Assembly: GCA_000992345.1 (NCBI GenBank)
Contig: LBUA01000005.1
Span: 1-37,797 of the forward strand
Length of the DNA stretch: 37,797 nt
Origin: Parcubacteria group bacterium GW2011_GWD2_38_12
GTDB taxonomy: Bacteria > Patescibacteriota > Minisyncoccia > GWC2-36-17
Reading direction: 5' to 3'
The position numbers were made by a program, and so were the translations under genes. Numbering within the stretch: the stretch's first letter is position 1; every line of letters begins with the position of its first letter. The notes below the pieces were generated by a model. That model was not told where the DNA came from. It saw nothing but the letters and a program-made list of their open reading frames with translations, and searched no databases. Below are positions 17,117 through 26,820 of this stretch, in pieces.

Positions 17117-18796
17117 TCACATTTTCTCTGGAGCAGAAACGCCAAGTATATTCAGCGTATTTTTCAGCGTTATTTTAGTTGCTTCAATCAACGCCAAACG
17201 CGCGCCGGTTAATAATTCATCATCTCCAATCACCCTGCACTCGTGATAAAAATGATGAAATTTATCCGCTAGTCCAATGGTGTAATGCGTCAACCTATGT
17301 ACTTGATAATCTCTGGAAATTTCCTCAATCAATTCCGGAAATCTCAAAAGCTCCTTTATCAGCTCTAGTTCGCTTTCGGTTGAAAGCATTTCCAAATGCG
17401 GATTTCTGATTCTTGATTCTTGATTCTTGATTCTTGCCTTTTTAAGGATGCTCTGTATCCTCGCATGCGCGTACTGCACATAAAAAACGGGATTTTTAGA
17501 CGATTGTTCTTTCATTAACTCCAAATCCAGCTCCATATGGGTATCCAAAGATTTCAAAAGATAAAAAAATCTAACACTATCAAGACCCACCTCATCAATC
17601 AATGATTTCATTGTCACCACCTTGCCTTTCCTTTTTGAAAGTTTTATCTTTTTATCACCCTCTTTCAAGGAAACCATTTGAGTTATTAAAATATCTAACA
17701 CCCCATTAAATTTCAGCATCTTAAGAGACGCTTTCATACTCTTCACATGACCTTGATGATCAGCGCCCCAAATATTTATCAGCCTGCCAAACCCCCTCTT
17801 AATTTTATTCGCGTGATACGCAATATCGGGCAAAAGATAAGTTGGAGTATGCACTTCATCTGATCGCACAAGTACTCTGTCTTTCGAATCGCCATACCCT
17901 CCTATTTTCAACCACTCCGCTCCTTCTTTTTTATAAACAAAATTATTATCTTTAAGCCACTTATGCATTTTTTCAACCAACTTTTTTTTATACAACTCAT
18001 CTTCTTCCGAAAACCAAATATCAAATTTTATTTTTAAATCTTTTTCAATGAATTTTTTAAGATCCCTTAATAACTCCCCCGCCATCAAAAAACCAGCCTC
18101 GCAATAAAGCTTTTCTTTATCTTTCGTATTTTTTATTAAAACTTTTAATTTTGAACTTTTAACTTTTAACTTTTCCTCAAGGTAATCATTAAGATATGCC
18201 TCTCCCTCGCCAACCGACGTTTGCCCCAAAGTTTTAATTTGTGTGCTGGCTTTCGCATTATTTATATAATATTCCTTTTTTACAATATACCCGGCTTTAG
18301 TCAGGACTTTAGCCAAGACATCCCCCCAAAAAGCATTACGACCATGACCTAAATGAAGTTGACCCGTAGGATTAGCTGATAAAAATTCGAGTAATACTTT
18401 TGACATACGACCCCTAACCCTTGACCCTTGAATATTCCCATACCCATCTTTTTGTTTTAAAATTTCTAAAATTTTATTTTGAATATATTTATCAAATAAA
18501 AATATATTCAAAAAACCGGGATGCACAATCTCTACCCCATTGATAATTCCGGTTTTTTCTCTTTCTTCCAAAATTAAATCACCTATTTTTGTCGCTATTT
18601 CGCAGGCATCTTGGTTTAGAATCTTGGAAAGTCGCAACGCTATATTGGAGGAATAATCTCCGTGAATTTTTTCTAGAGGCCTATCAATCTCCACTATTGG
18701 TTTGCCGTCTTTAATTAAGTCAAATGACAGAAAAATCCCGCTTTTTTGCGCCACCAGAATTGCCCTTTCTATTATTTTCCTAATATCGTCTTTCAT
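17117..18796 (-). CDS. argS: Arginyl-tRNA synthetase (with repeat-derived insertions)
   Basis: EFLSANPTGQLHLGHGRNAFWGDVLAKVL, DALR-type C-terminus; KLSKRKGKVVTMKSLIDEVG. Confidence 0.95.
   Translation of the reverse strand: MKDDIRKIIERAILVAQKSGIFLSFDLIKDGKPIVEIDRPLEKIHGDYSSNIALRLSKILNQDACEIATKIGDLILEEREKTGIINGVEIVHPGFLNIFLFDKYIQNKILEILKQKDGYGNIQGSRVRGRMSKVLLEFLSANPTGQLHLGHGRNAFWGDVLAKVLTKAGYIVKKEYYINNAKASTQIKTLGQTSVGEGEAYLNDYLEEKLKVKSSKLKVLIKNTKDKEKLYCEAGFLMAGELLRDLKKFIEKDLKIKFDIWFSEEDELYKKKLVEKMHKWLKDNNFVYKKEGAEWLKIGGYGDSKDRVLVRSDEVHTPTYLLPDIAYHANKIKRGFGRLINIWGADHQGHVKSMKASLKMLKFNGVLDILITQMVSLKEGDKKIKLSKRKGKVVTMKSLIDEVGLDSVRFFYLLKSLDTHMELDLELMKEQSSKNPVFYVQYAHARIQSILKKARIKNQESRIRNPHLEMLSTESELELIKELLRFPELIEEISRDYQVHRLTHYTIGLADKFHHFYHECRVIGDDELLTGARLALIEATKITLKNTLNILGVSAPEKM
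17407..17437. repeat. GATTCTT heptad array inside argS
   Basis: gattcttgattcttgattcttgattcttg. Confidence 0.9.
18140..18175. repeat. AACTTTT heptad array inside argS
   Basis: aactttt aattttg aactttt aactttt aactttt. Confidence 0.85.
18406..18433. repeat. Heptad array inside argS
   Basis: acgaccc ctaaccc ttgaccc ttgaata. Confidence 0.7.
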
Positions 18797-18822
18797 AAAA
18801 TCAGTCTATAAAATATCTATAA

Positions 18823-18850
18823 AAAATAAAAGTCCCCCTACTGGACTCTT
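18823..18850 (-). terminator. Intrinsic terminator downstream of tpiA
   Basis: Minus: GAGTCC-agtaggg-GGACTTTTATTTTTT. Confidence 0.55.
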
Positions 18851-18882
18851 AATAATCAAACCTTAATCGAAATAATCCCCGA

Positions 18883-19659
18883 CTAAGAATTGGCGCTTAA
18901 AACAATTTTTGCAAACTCTTCCGGATCCAGGCTAGCGCCACCAATCAAAACCCCGTCAATGCCATCATGCGAAATAAATTTCTCCACATTTAAAGCGCTG
19001 ACAGATCCCCCATATAAAACCGGCAAATTTTTTGCCGCCAATCCCAATATATTCATCGCCGTTTTTCTTATCAATACCGCGGCCATCATAGCGCCCTCGG
19101 GGGTATCTGGGGTGCCTGTGCCAATCGCCCAAACTGGCTCATAGGCAATAATAATCTTACCCACATGAGATTTTTGTACGCCATTTAATGCAGCTGCCAC
19201 TTGCTCTTCCACCACCTTGGGAATTTCATGAATATTCTCCCTATGATGCTCGCCAACGCATAGAATAATCTTGAGTCCAGCTTTTAACGCTACAGGAACT
19301 TTTTTATTTATCATCTCATCTGTTTCGTTAAGATACCTTCGTCTTTCCGAGTGACCGATAATCACATGGCTACATCCAAGATCAGAAATCATTTTCACTG
19401 AAACCTCTCCGGTAAATGCTCCTTCTTCTTCCCAAAAAACATCCTGAGCGCCTAATTTAATTTGGAGTTTAGAGTTTGGAGTTTGGAGTTTTTTTCTGAA
19501 TGAATTCAGATACACAAAAGGCGGACAGATGACAATTTCTGAACTTTTCACTTTTCCCCTTCCCCCTTTCACTAACTTTAAATAGCTGACCAAAATTTGC
19601 TCCGCTTCTTTACTGGTTTGCGGATTCATCTTCCAATTAGCAACAATGATTTTAGCCAT
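18883..19659 (-). CDS. tpiA: Triosephosphate isomerase
   Basis: VANWKMNP, GHSERRRYLNETDEMINKKV, AYEPVWAIGTG, LYGGSV. Confidence 0.97.
   Translation of the reverse strand: MAKIIVANWKMNPQTSKEAEQILVSYLKLVKGGRGKVKSSEIVICPPFVYLNSFRKKLQTPNSKLQIKLGAQDVFWEEEGAFTGEVSVKMISDLGCSHVIIGHSERRRYLNETDEMINKKVPVALKAGLKIILCVGEHHRENIHEIPKVVEEQVAAALNGVQKSHVGKIIIAYEPVWAIGTGTPDTPEGAMMAAVLIRKTAMNILGLAAKNLPVLYGGSVSALNVEKFISHDGIDGVLIGGASLDPEEFAKIVLSANS
19461..19492. repeat. TTTGGAG heptad array inside tpiA
   Basis: ttggagtttagagtttggagtttggagttt. Confidence 0.88.
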
Positions 19660-19664
19660 TTGAT

Positions 19665-20738
19665 TTATATCTTAATTTTTCTTAAAAATTTTGCCGCTTT
19701 TTCCGGCTCTATCGCCGATATTTCAATCCCCGTACCAAGCTCAAATCCCGCCCATACCGAGGTTTTTGGCACCACTTCAATATGCCAATGATAATGATCA
19801 TATTCTCCTCCAGCCACAGGCGCGGTGTGAATGAAAAAATTAAATGGCGGGTCGTTCAATCCTTTGTATAATTTTATCAGAGCCGTTCTCAGCGCCTCGG
19901 CAAGATGCAATCGATCTTCTTTTTCAGACAAAAATTTAAAAGATGATTGGTGTTTCTTGGGAAATATCCGCATTTCAAAAGCGGCCCGCGAAACAAATGG
20001 AGCAAAAACCACAAAAGCATCATTTTCAAAAATAATCCTTATTTTTTCTTTGCGCTCAAACTCAATCATTAGACAATGCACACATTGCCCCGTTTCATGA
20101 AAATGCCTTTTAGAGCCATTCAAACTTCCCGATACATCCGGAGGCACTACGGGCATCGCGATCAATTGCGAATGGGGATGACCAATGGAAGATCCGGCCT
20201 CTCTGCCATGATTGTGAAAAATAGTAATATATTGAATACAATCTTCCTCGGATAGCGCGCTAAATCTTTCATGATACGCCCTGACAAGTTCCGCAAGTTC
20301 GTCTTTGGAATATAAACTCAAGGCGTATCTTTTATGGTCTTCCAAAATAAAAAGTTCATGAAATCCGTAACCATTTGTCGTAGTATAAGGCCCAACTTTT
20401 CCAAAAACCTGACAAACTCCCTTGGACATAAAAGCGGGAAATTTATTAGGAACAACCTGCAAAAACCAATCATTGCTTTGGGGTTTAAAATATTTAAGCA
20501 TGGGTTGTTCATGCCCGGAAGATTGGGGATCTTCAAAGGGACAGGTATTTCTTGAATGAAAAAATGACGCTGGTTTGGATTTGAAGGCATCGGGTCTTTT
20601 CCCCCTCCCCGTGGCAATCACCACCCAATCTCCAGATACTATATCACGACGAAGTTCGGAAACAGAGGGCTTTGTTTTTGAAAATCTTTTATTTTGTTTT
20701 TTACGCAACACGCAATATAAACATCTAATATTTGACAT
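19665..20738 (-). CDS. galT: Galactose-1-phosphate uridylyltransferase (start uncertain)
   Basis: ELRRDIVSGDWVVIATGRGKRPDAF, FHNHGREAGSSIGHPHSQL, YHWHIEV. Confidence 0.9.
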   Translation of the reverse strand: MSNIRCLYCVLRKKQNKRFSKTKPSVSELRRDIVSGDWVVIATGRGKRPDAFKSKPASFFHSRNTCPFEDPQSSGHEQPMLKYFKPQSNDWFLQVVPNKFPAFMSKGVCQVFGKVGPYTTTNGYGFHELFILEDHKRYALSLYSKDELAELVRAYHERFSALSEEDCIQYITIFHNHGREAGSSIGHPHSQLIAMPVVPPDVSGSLNGSKRHFHETGQCVHCLMIEFERKEKIRIIFENDAFVVFAPFVSRAAFEMRIFPKKHQSSFKFLSEKEDRLHLAEALRTALIKLYKGLNDPPFNFFIHTAPVAGGEYDHYHWHIEVVPKTSVWAGFELGTGIEISAIEPEKAAKFLRKIKI

Positions 20739-20790
20739 TTAACGCTTGACTGAATTTAGTCAATTATCAAATGTCAAATGTCAAATGTTA
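20728..20790. repeat. Inverted heptad element between GT2 gene and galT
   Basis: tttgacattt ... TTGACTgaatttAGTCAA ... tcaaatgtcaaatgtcaaatgt. Confidence 0.75.
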
Positions 20791-21519
20791 TTATCTATAT
20801 TTTCCCTTAATTAAATTCCATTTTATCTGCAAAAGTTCTTTTAATGTTGAAATATAGGCGGAAGCGCCCACTTTTGATTCACCCGGATTTATCCAAACAA
20901 CCGGCACTTCTTTTATTTTATATCTGTGCTCTTTGGCAATTACTAAAATCTCAATATCAAAACCCCATCTCGTAATAGTTTGTCTCAGGAAAACATCTTG
21001 AGCCGCTTTGGCAGTAAAACATTTGAAACCCCTCTGAGTATCATGAATTTCCCAAATCGCCAACATACGTATCAGGAGCTTCGCCCAATGACCGACAAAT
21101 CTGCGATACCAAGCCGCATGTTCCTCTATTTTCGCGCCAGCAACTTCAATAGATCCAATCACAACATCATAACCCTGTTCAAAATAAGGCCAGAATTTTT
21201 CTATTTGTTCTATAGAAACAGAACTATCCGCATCACTGAATAGTCTGTATTTCCCTTTTGCTTCCAGCATGCCTTGCCTAACCACATATCCCTTACCGTG
21301 ATTTTCCTTATTATCTATCAATCTTAAATTCTTAACGGTTTTCATCGCCTCCCTGACAACATCCACAGTCCTGTCTTTTGCTCCATCATTAATGACTAAA
21401 ATTTCATAAATATAGCTTTGTTTGCTTAAATATTGATCCAATTCAACCAATGATTTTCCTATACGATGCTCTTCATTATAGGCCGGTATTACTACCGATA
21501 AATAAATTTGTTCTGACAT
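20791..21519 (-). CDS. Glycosyltransferase family 2 (dolichyl-phosphate glucosyltransferase-like)
   Basis: LSVVIPAYNEEHRIGKSL, LFSDADSSV, DTQRGFKCFTAKAAQDVF. Confidence 0.92.
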   Translation of the reverse strand: MSEQIYLSVVIPAYNEEHRIGKSLVELDQYLSKQSYIYEILVINDGAKDRTVDVVREAMKTVKNLRLIDNKENHGKGYVVRQGMLEAKGKYRLFSDADSSVSIEQIEKFWPYFEQGYDVVIGSIEVAGAKIEEHAAWYRRFVGHWAKLLIRMLAIWEIHDTQRGFKCFTAKAAQDVFLRQTITRWGFDIEILVIAKEHRYKIKEVPVVWINPGESKVGASAYISTLKELLQIKWNLIKGKYR

Positions 21520-21672
21520 GAATTTTATATCTTATCGCTTTAAGTAAATTTAAGTATTTTCATACATATATTAGATATTAAAAATTAAATATCAAATATG
21601 CGTATTAAAAATAAAGCGCTAAAATATGTTTTTATTATACCATTTTTTATATCTTGTTTGTATTTTTTATAT

Positions 21673-22062
21673 TTAATTTTTTATTTCATTTCTATCCAGC
21701 CATCCCTGTAATATCAGGGCCGCCGAACTTTCGTCAATATTCTGCTTGCCCACTCCTTGTTTACCAGCCATTTTTGAAGTCAAAATCTCATTTTCAAATT
21801 CTATCGGCAAATCAACGCCCTTGCCCAATTTTTGGGCAAATTCTTTTACTTTTTGAGTTTGCTCTGTTTCTTGCATGCTAAAAGACAATGGCAATCCCAC
21901 TATAATTTTCTCAACTTCTTGTTCGCTACAAATCTTTTTTATACTATTAATTACTTTTTTATCGTTTTCTATGGTTGAAAATGGAAACGCGAAAACCCCC
22001 CGCTCATCCGACAGGGCAATACCTATCCTTTTATCTCCGTAATCAATTCCAAGATAACGCAT
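21673..22062 (-). CDS. ruvX: Putative pre-16S rRNA nuclease / Holliday junction resolvase-like YqgF
   Basis: MRYLGIDYGDKRIGIALSDERGVFAFPF; DESSAALILQGWL. Confidence 0.95.
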   Translation of the reverse strand: MRYLGIDYGDKRIGIALSDERGVFAFPFSTIENDKKVINSIKKICSEQEVEKIIVGLPLSFSMQETEQTQKVKEFAQKLGKGVDLPIEFENEILTSKMAGKQGVGKQNIDESSAALILQGWLDRNEIKN

Positions 22063-22174
22063 AAAACATAAAACTTATAGCTTAAAACTTAAATTTTGAA
22101 ATTTAAATATATTCAGAATACAAACTTCAAGATTCAAGATATTATACGTCCATTCTATCACAAGAAATAAAAAA

Positions 22175-22204
22175 GCGGGTTATCATCTAAAGACGATAAC
22201 CCGC
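22175..22204 (-). terminator. Intrinsic terminator downstream of YdcF-like gene
   Basis: GCGGGTTATC...GATAACCCGC then T-run on minus strand. Confidence 0.8.
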
Positions 22205-22208
22205 AAAA

Positions 22209-22796
22209 CTATCCTGCGACTCGCTTATAAAGAAACATGGGCATCAACCGCAGAATTATCTCCCGTGGCCACCATTTCCAGAAGGAACGAACACGCTCCT
22301 GCGTGGAGTCCGGGTCGAACCATTTATTTTCGGGGACCTGCCTAATTTCCCTGCAAACAAAGACCTTAATCTGCGCATCCGCTTCGCAAATGGCATACTT
22401 GAGGTCTCTAATGCAACGCCAGAGATGCGGTTTGGCGGCTACCACCCACAGCTTTCTTACTCCTTGCTGCTTTGCCCATTTTATCGCCCCTCTAGCTATC
22501 CGAAGAGTCGGCGGCGGATTACCCTCTCTTTCTTCAGCGCGATACCGCCTTCCAAGAAACCTGGGCATTTGTATGTCTCGCTGGGTATAAATCGGCGCAG
22601 GCATCACAACATCTCCTTGCCGCCACTCCCCCTGACTTAATGCTTTTCGCATCGCAATCTCAGCGATGCATTGATTGGATAGCGTAAAATGTGGAGTCCC
22701 AAATGCAAATGCCACAATACCCACAGAACCGTCACCGCAACCGCCGGAATCATTTTCAATCCCTCCTTCAATCTCTCCTTCCATACCCAATCCCAT
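22209..22796 (-). CDS. Hypothetical protein, weakly YdcF/DUF218-like
   Basis: SD GGAGG before ATG 22796; AFAFGTPHFTLSNQCIAEIAMRKAL..., VRKLWVVAAKPHLWRCIRDLKY; noticeably more GC-rich than neighbours. Confidence 0.55.
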   Translation of the reverse strand: MGLGMEGEIEGGIENDSGGCGDGSVGIVAFAFGTPHFTLSNQCIAEIAMRKALSQGEWRQGDVVMPAPIYTQRDIQMPRFLGRRYRAEEREGNPPPTLRIARGAIKWAKQQGVRKLWVVAAKPHLWRCIRDLKYAICEADAQIKVFVCREIRQVPENKWFDPDSTQERVRSFWKWWPREIILRLMPMFLYKRVAG

Positions 22797-22878
22797 ATAA
22801 AACCTCCATTTTAAGAGCTATTGCCATAATTTCCTTATGGCAGGAATTTTTATTTCTATTTTACTATATACGCTACTT

Positions 22879-23646
22879 TTATAACTTTGTCAATATTTCC
22901 GGATCATTTTCCGTGATGGCAATAGTATGTTCAAAATGAGCGGATAAACTTCCATCGGAAGTACGATAGCCAAAATGATCGCTACAAGATTTAATATGAT
23001 AATCCCCTATAGTAGTCATTGGCTCAATGGCAAGCACCATTCCCACCTTGAGCTTTTCCCCTTGTCCTTTTTGTCCAAAATTGGGAATCTGTGGATCTTC
23101 ATGAACACCATAACCAACACCATGACCCACCAAATCGCGAATCACCGAAAAACCTGCCTGCTGAACATATTGCGAAATCACAAATCCAATATCTCCAATC
23201 GTATTTCCAACGACTGCTTCTTTTATTCCTTTATACAGAGACTCTTCTGTCGTACTGATTAATTTTTGCGCTTCTTTAGAAATTTCGCCAATAGCAACAG
23301 TAAAAGCCGAATCAGTGCAAAAATTTTTATACCAGATTCCGAGATCAAGGCCTAAAATATCGCCGTCTTTTAAAATTCTTTCCTGGCTGGGAACACAATG
23401 CACAATTTCATCATTTATGGAGGTGCAAAGCGTCGCAGGATATGGCGGCACATTTTTCTCGGATCTGAAATTTTTAAATGACGGCCTTGCGCCAAACTTT
23501 TTAATCAACTCTTCCGCAATCTCGTTTAATCTGGCAGTAGAAATTCCCGGCTTTGCCAAATGCGCGACATTTTGCAAAATCTCCGCTAAAATTTTTCCTC
23601 CCTCGCGGAGCTTTATTATTTCTTCTTTTTCTTTAAATGTAACCAT
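22879..23646 (-). CDS. map: Type I methionine aminopeptidase
   Basis: LCTSINDEIVHCVPS, GLDLGIWYKNFCTDSAFT, GHGVGYGVHEDPQIPN, AIEPMTT. Confidence 0.97.
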   Translation of the reverse strand: MVTFKEKEEIIKLREGGKILAEILQNVAHLAKPGISTARLNEIAEELIKKFGARPSFKNFRSEKNVPPYPATLCTSINDEIVHCVPSQERILKDGDILGLDLGIWYKNFCTDSAFTVAIGEISKEAQKLISTTEESLYKGIKEAVVGNTIGDIGFVISQYVQQAGFSVIRDLVGHGVGYGVHEDPQIPNFGQKGQGEKLKVGMVLAIEPMTTIGDYHIKSCSDHFGYRTSDGSLSAHFEHTIAITENDPEILTKL

Positions 23647-24317
23647 TATTTTAATCGAGATTTTATTATATCGGATATTTCCCCATGAACTTCTTCCGGA
23701 GTTTTACGCCCGTCAACATCAAATAATAAACCCTTTTCTCTAAAATACTCTATGGCTGGTTCGGTTTTCTTAATATATTCATCAAACCGAAGCTTAAATT
23801 TTTCCGGATCATCAATGGTCCTGATAATAATCTCTCCGCCGCATTTTTTACAGATATTGGAATCATCACCGGCAAGCAGAGGTAGGCCGCACCTGGAGCA
23901 GAGCCTTCTGGATTTTATTCTTTTAAATGCCTCTTCAAAATCAAGATTAACAAAAAAAGCGAAAAGATTGCCTCTGCCGTAAAGCGGCTCCAATTCTTTT
24001 ATTAAAACTTCTGATTCGACCAATCTTTTCGGCGAACCGGAATAAATAATTCCTTTATTTAATTTTTCCAGTTTTTTAGTTTCTTCTATCACCAAATCAA
24101 CAACCCAATCATCGGTGTTTAATAACCCGCTTTCATAAAGATATTTCTCGCGCTGAATAATGGGATTTTCCGCTTTGGCGGGATTATAAATTGCATTTTT
24201 AATAAATTCACTGGTAATAAAATGCACAAGACCAAATTCTTGAGCCAATTTTTCAGCTTGAGTAGTTTTCCCTGAGCCCGGAGGACCCATTAAAAAAATT
24301 ATAATTTTATTTTCCAT
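23646..24317 (-). CDS. adk: Adenylate kinase
   Basis: FLMGPPGSGKTTQAEKLAQEF, zinc-binding CSRCGLPLL...CKKCGG lid. Confidence 0.96.
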   Translation of the reverse strand: MENKIIIFLMGPPGSGKTTQAEKLAQEFGLVHFITSEFIKNAIYNPAKAENPIIQREKYLYESGLLNTDDWVVDLVIEETKKLEKLNKGIIYSGSPKRLVESEVLIKELEPLYGRGNLFAFFVNLDFEEAFKRIKSRRLCSRCGLPLLAGDDSNICKKCGGEIIIRTIDDPEKFKLRFDEYIKKTEPAIEYFREKGLLFDVDGRKTPEEVHGEISDIIKSRLK

Positions 24318-24358
24318 TTCTTTATTTTCGCAAAAAAAAGAATTTTAAGCAAATAAAA

Positions 24359-24387
24359 CAGCGCGCGACTTTCAAGCCGCGCGCTGC
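24359..24387 (-). terminator. GC-rich hairpin between secY and adk
   Basis: Minus: CAGCGCGCGGCTTgaAAGTCGCGCGCTGTTTTATTT. Confidence 0.6.
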
Positions 24388-24420
24388 ATTCTTGGATATT
24401 TGATTTTAGATATTTGATTT

Positions 24421-25686
24421 TTACTCATATTCCACCATCACCATCTGAGCTTGAATCTGTTTTATGATTTCAATAACTACTGAAACCGCGATAAGAAGCG
24501 ATGTGCCGCCAACCGCAAATGTAGAAATGCCGGAAACATCTTTAACGGCGAGGGGTAAAACGGCAATAATACCTAGAAATATCGCTCCACTTAGAGTAAT
24601 TCTCAACATTAAAAAATTCATAAAATCAGTTGTTGATTGGCCTGGACGGATACCCGGAATAAAACCCCCATTTTTTTGCAAATTCTCCGAAATGGTTTTC
24701 GGTTCAAATACGATAGCCGTATAGAAAAAAGTAAACAAAACAACCAATACAAAATAAGAACCGCCATAAATCCACTGATTTTGAGTTAAACTAGTGACTG
24801 TTGCCGCGGCATTTATCAGCCATGTTATTTTCGTAGCCGACAAAAATGACGCGATCATCTGCGGAAACATTAAAATAGATATGGCAAAAATTATAGGCAT
24901 CACACCGGCTTGATTTATTCTAAGCGGCAAATAAGTGGAAGCTCCGCCGTACATCTTATTACCCCTGACTCTTTTAGCATATTGGACGGGAATATTCCTT
25001 TGCGCTTCATTGACTAAAACAACGCCAACAACAACCAAAATAGTAACTATTATAAATCCTGCATAACTCAAAATTTTTCTGGAATCATAAGAAACCAAAG
25101 TTTGTTGAATTCCTATCGGAAAATTAGCAATAATGCCGGCGAAAATCAAAAGAGAAATGCCGTTGCCTATGTTTTTCTCGGAAATCAATTCGCCGATCCA
25201 CATTAAAAATACGGATCCAGCGGTAATAACTATCAAATTAGTGGACAGCGAAAAATAATCCAGATGGCCAATAACTCCTTGACTTTGCAAAAGTTTTATC
25301 AAACCGAAACCCTGAAGTATGGCCAAAGGGACTGTCATTATTCTGCTGATTTGATTAAATTTCTGTCTGCCTTGTTCTCCTGCCTCATGATACCATTCTT
25401 TCAATCTGGGAAATATCATGGTCAAAAGCTGCATTATAATGGAACCGGTAATATACGGGGCAACACCAAGCATAACAATAGATAAATTATCCAAAGCGCC
25501 TCCAGAGAATAAATTTAAAAATCCCAGGAACTGGTTGCCGCCCATCAATGATTTAAGATTCTCTTGATCAACTCCGGGAATTGTAATTTTTGCGGCAATA
25601 CGAAAAATAACAAGCATCGCCAAAACAAAAAATATCTTATTTCTAAGATCGTTATTTTTAAATACTTTTTGGATTGATTCCAGCAT
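24421..25686 (-). CDS. secY: Preprotein translocase subunit SecY
   Basis: ITGSIIMQLL, GNGISLLIFAGI, PLRINQAGVMPIIFAISI. Confidence 0.98.
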   Translation of the reverse strand: MLESIQKVFKNNDLRNKIFFVLAMLVIFRIAAKITIPGVDQENLKSLMGGNQFLGFLNLFSGGALDNLSIVMLGVAPYITGSIIMQLLTMIFPRLKEWYHEAGEQGRQKFNQISRIMTVPLAILQGFGLIKLLQSQGVIGHLDYFSLSTNLIVITAGSVFLMWIGELISEKNIGNGISLLIFAGIIANFPIGIQQTLVSYDSRKILSYAGFIIVTILVVVGVVLVNEAQRNIPVQYAKRVRGNKMYGGASTYLPLRINQAGVMPIIFAISILMFPQMIASFLSATKITWLINAAATVTSLTQNQWIYGGSYFVLVVLFTFFYTAIVFEPKTISENLQKNGGFIPGIRPGQSTTDFMNFLMLRITLSGAIFLGIIAVLPLAVKDVSGISTFAVGGTSLLIAVSVVIEIIKQIQAQMVMVEYE

Positions 25687-25766
25687 TGAGAGTGCGAAGT
25701 GAGAAGCGAAGAGCGAAAAGTGTTTTAAAAATTTCTTTTCACTTTCCCCTTTTCACTTATCTCTTT
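25687..25766. repeat. Inverted heptad element between rplO and secY
   Basis: gtgcgaa gtgagaa gcgaaga gcgaaaa gtg ... cttttca ctttccc cttttca cttatct. Confidence 0.75.
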
Positions 25767-26198
25767 TTACTTAATACTGCCTCCGGCTTTTTCTATTTTT
25801 TCTTTAGCGGATACTGAAATTTGGCAATTTTCCACCAAGAGCTTCTTATTTAAATCGCTATTGCCGAGCAATTTAACTACTGGCAATTGTCCGGTCGCTT
25901 TCTTAATGAGTCCTTTTTCAAGCAGTAATTGGGGAGTTATTTTTTCTCCGCTCTCAAAATGAGCTTCCAGTTTTTTAATATCCACAACTTGAGGCTTTTT
26001 AGATAAAACAATATTTTTAATACCTCTTTGTTTTGGAATTTTTTTCAAAAATTCGCGAAGCGCCGGACGGATTTTATGGCCGGTTCTTGATTTTTGGCCT
26101 TTAGTCCCACGGCCGGAGGTTGTGCCGCGCTTTCCTCCACGACCGATTCTTTTGCGAGGTTTATTTTTTGTTTTTGGTTTTAATTGATGTAATTGCAT
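25767..26198 (-). CDS. rplO: 50S ribosomal protein L15
   Basis: KPKTKNKPRKRIGRGGKRGTTSGRGTKGQKSRTGHK. Confidence 0.97.
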   Translation of the reverse strand: MQLHQLKPKTKNKPRKRIGRGGKRGTTSGRGTKGQKSRTGHKIRPALREFLKKIPKQRGIKNIVLSKKPQVVDIKKLEAHFESGEKITPQLLLEKGLIKKATGQLPVVKLLGNSDLNKKLLVENCQISVSAKEKIEKAGGSIK

Positions 26199-26202
26199 GA
26201 TT

Positions 26203-26763
26203 TTAACTTTTAACTTTTAACTTTTTAAGCGCCACCAGTGTCGCTTTGGCAATATTAATTTTATTAGTTGATTTCCCGATAATCTTTCCTGTCACACTGG
26301 AAAATCCCGCCAAATCACAAATAAGGCGCATAGCTCCTCCGGCAATAATACCCCTGCCTTCGGCTGACGGCTTCATGATAACTTTTCCGGCTTTAAATTT
26401 TCCGGACACTTCATGGGGAATTGTTCCTTTAATAATAGGAACAACAACAATATCTTTTTTGGCGGCCCTTACCGCTTTCTCAACGGATAATGTGACGTCA
26501 AGGCCTTTGGCTAGGCCAAAACCCACCTTTCCCTTTCTATTTCCGACAACTACCGAAGATCTAAAACTGAAACGTTTGCCTCCGCCAGTAACGCGAGTAA
26601 CGCGCCTAATCTCAAGAACCTTTTGATCAAATTCATCTCTTGGTTTTTCTGATCTACCAAAACGGCCTCCTTTTTTGGGTCCCATATGTCTCCTGGCTCC
26701 CTCATTAACTGCCGTCGTCGGAGCTTGTTCTGTTTTTTCAATTGTTTTAATTTCTTCAGCCAT
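26203..26763 (-). CDS. rpsE: 30S ribosomal protein S5
   Basis: RVTRVTGGGKRFSFRSSVVVGNRKGKVGFGLAKG. Confidence 0.98.
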   Translation of the reverse strand: MAEEIKTIEKTEQAPTTAVNEGARRHMGPKKGGRFGRSEKPRDEFDQKVLEIRRVTRVTGGGKRFSFRSSVVVGNRKGKVGFGLAKGLDVTLSVEKAVRAAKKDIVVVPIIKGTIPHEVSGKFKAGKVIMKPSAEGRGIIAGGAMRLICDLAGFSSVTGKIIGKSTNKINIAKATLVALKKLKVKS

Positions 26764-26820
26764 ATTGATTAGAGTCTATAATAAAAGTTTTCTGATTATT
26801 TATTCTTATTTTTCTATTTT

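Noticed and set aside
22640-22760. Overlapping ORF MIPAVAVTVLWVLWHLHLGLHILRYPINASLRLRCEKH within the YdcF-like gene
   Set aside because: Short, but has a plausible SD; kept out because the 195-aa frame has a better start context and protein-like sequence.
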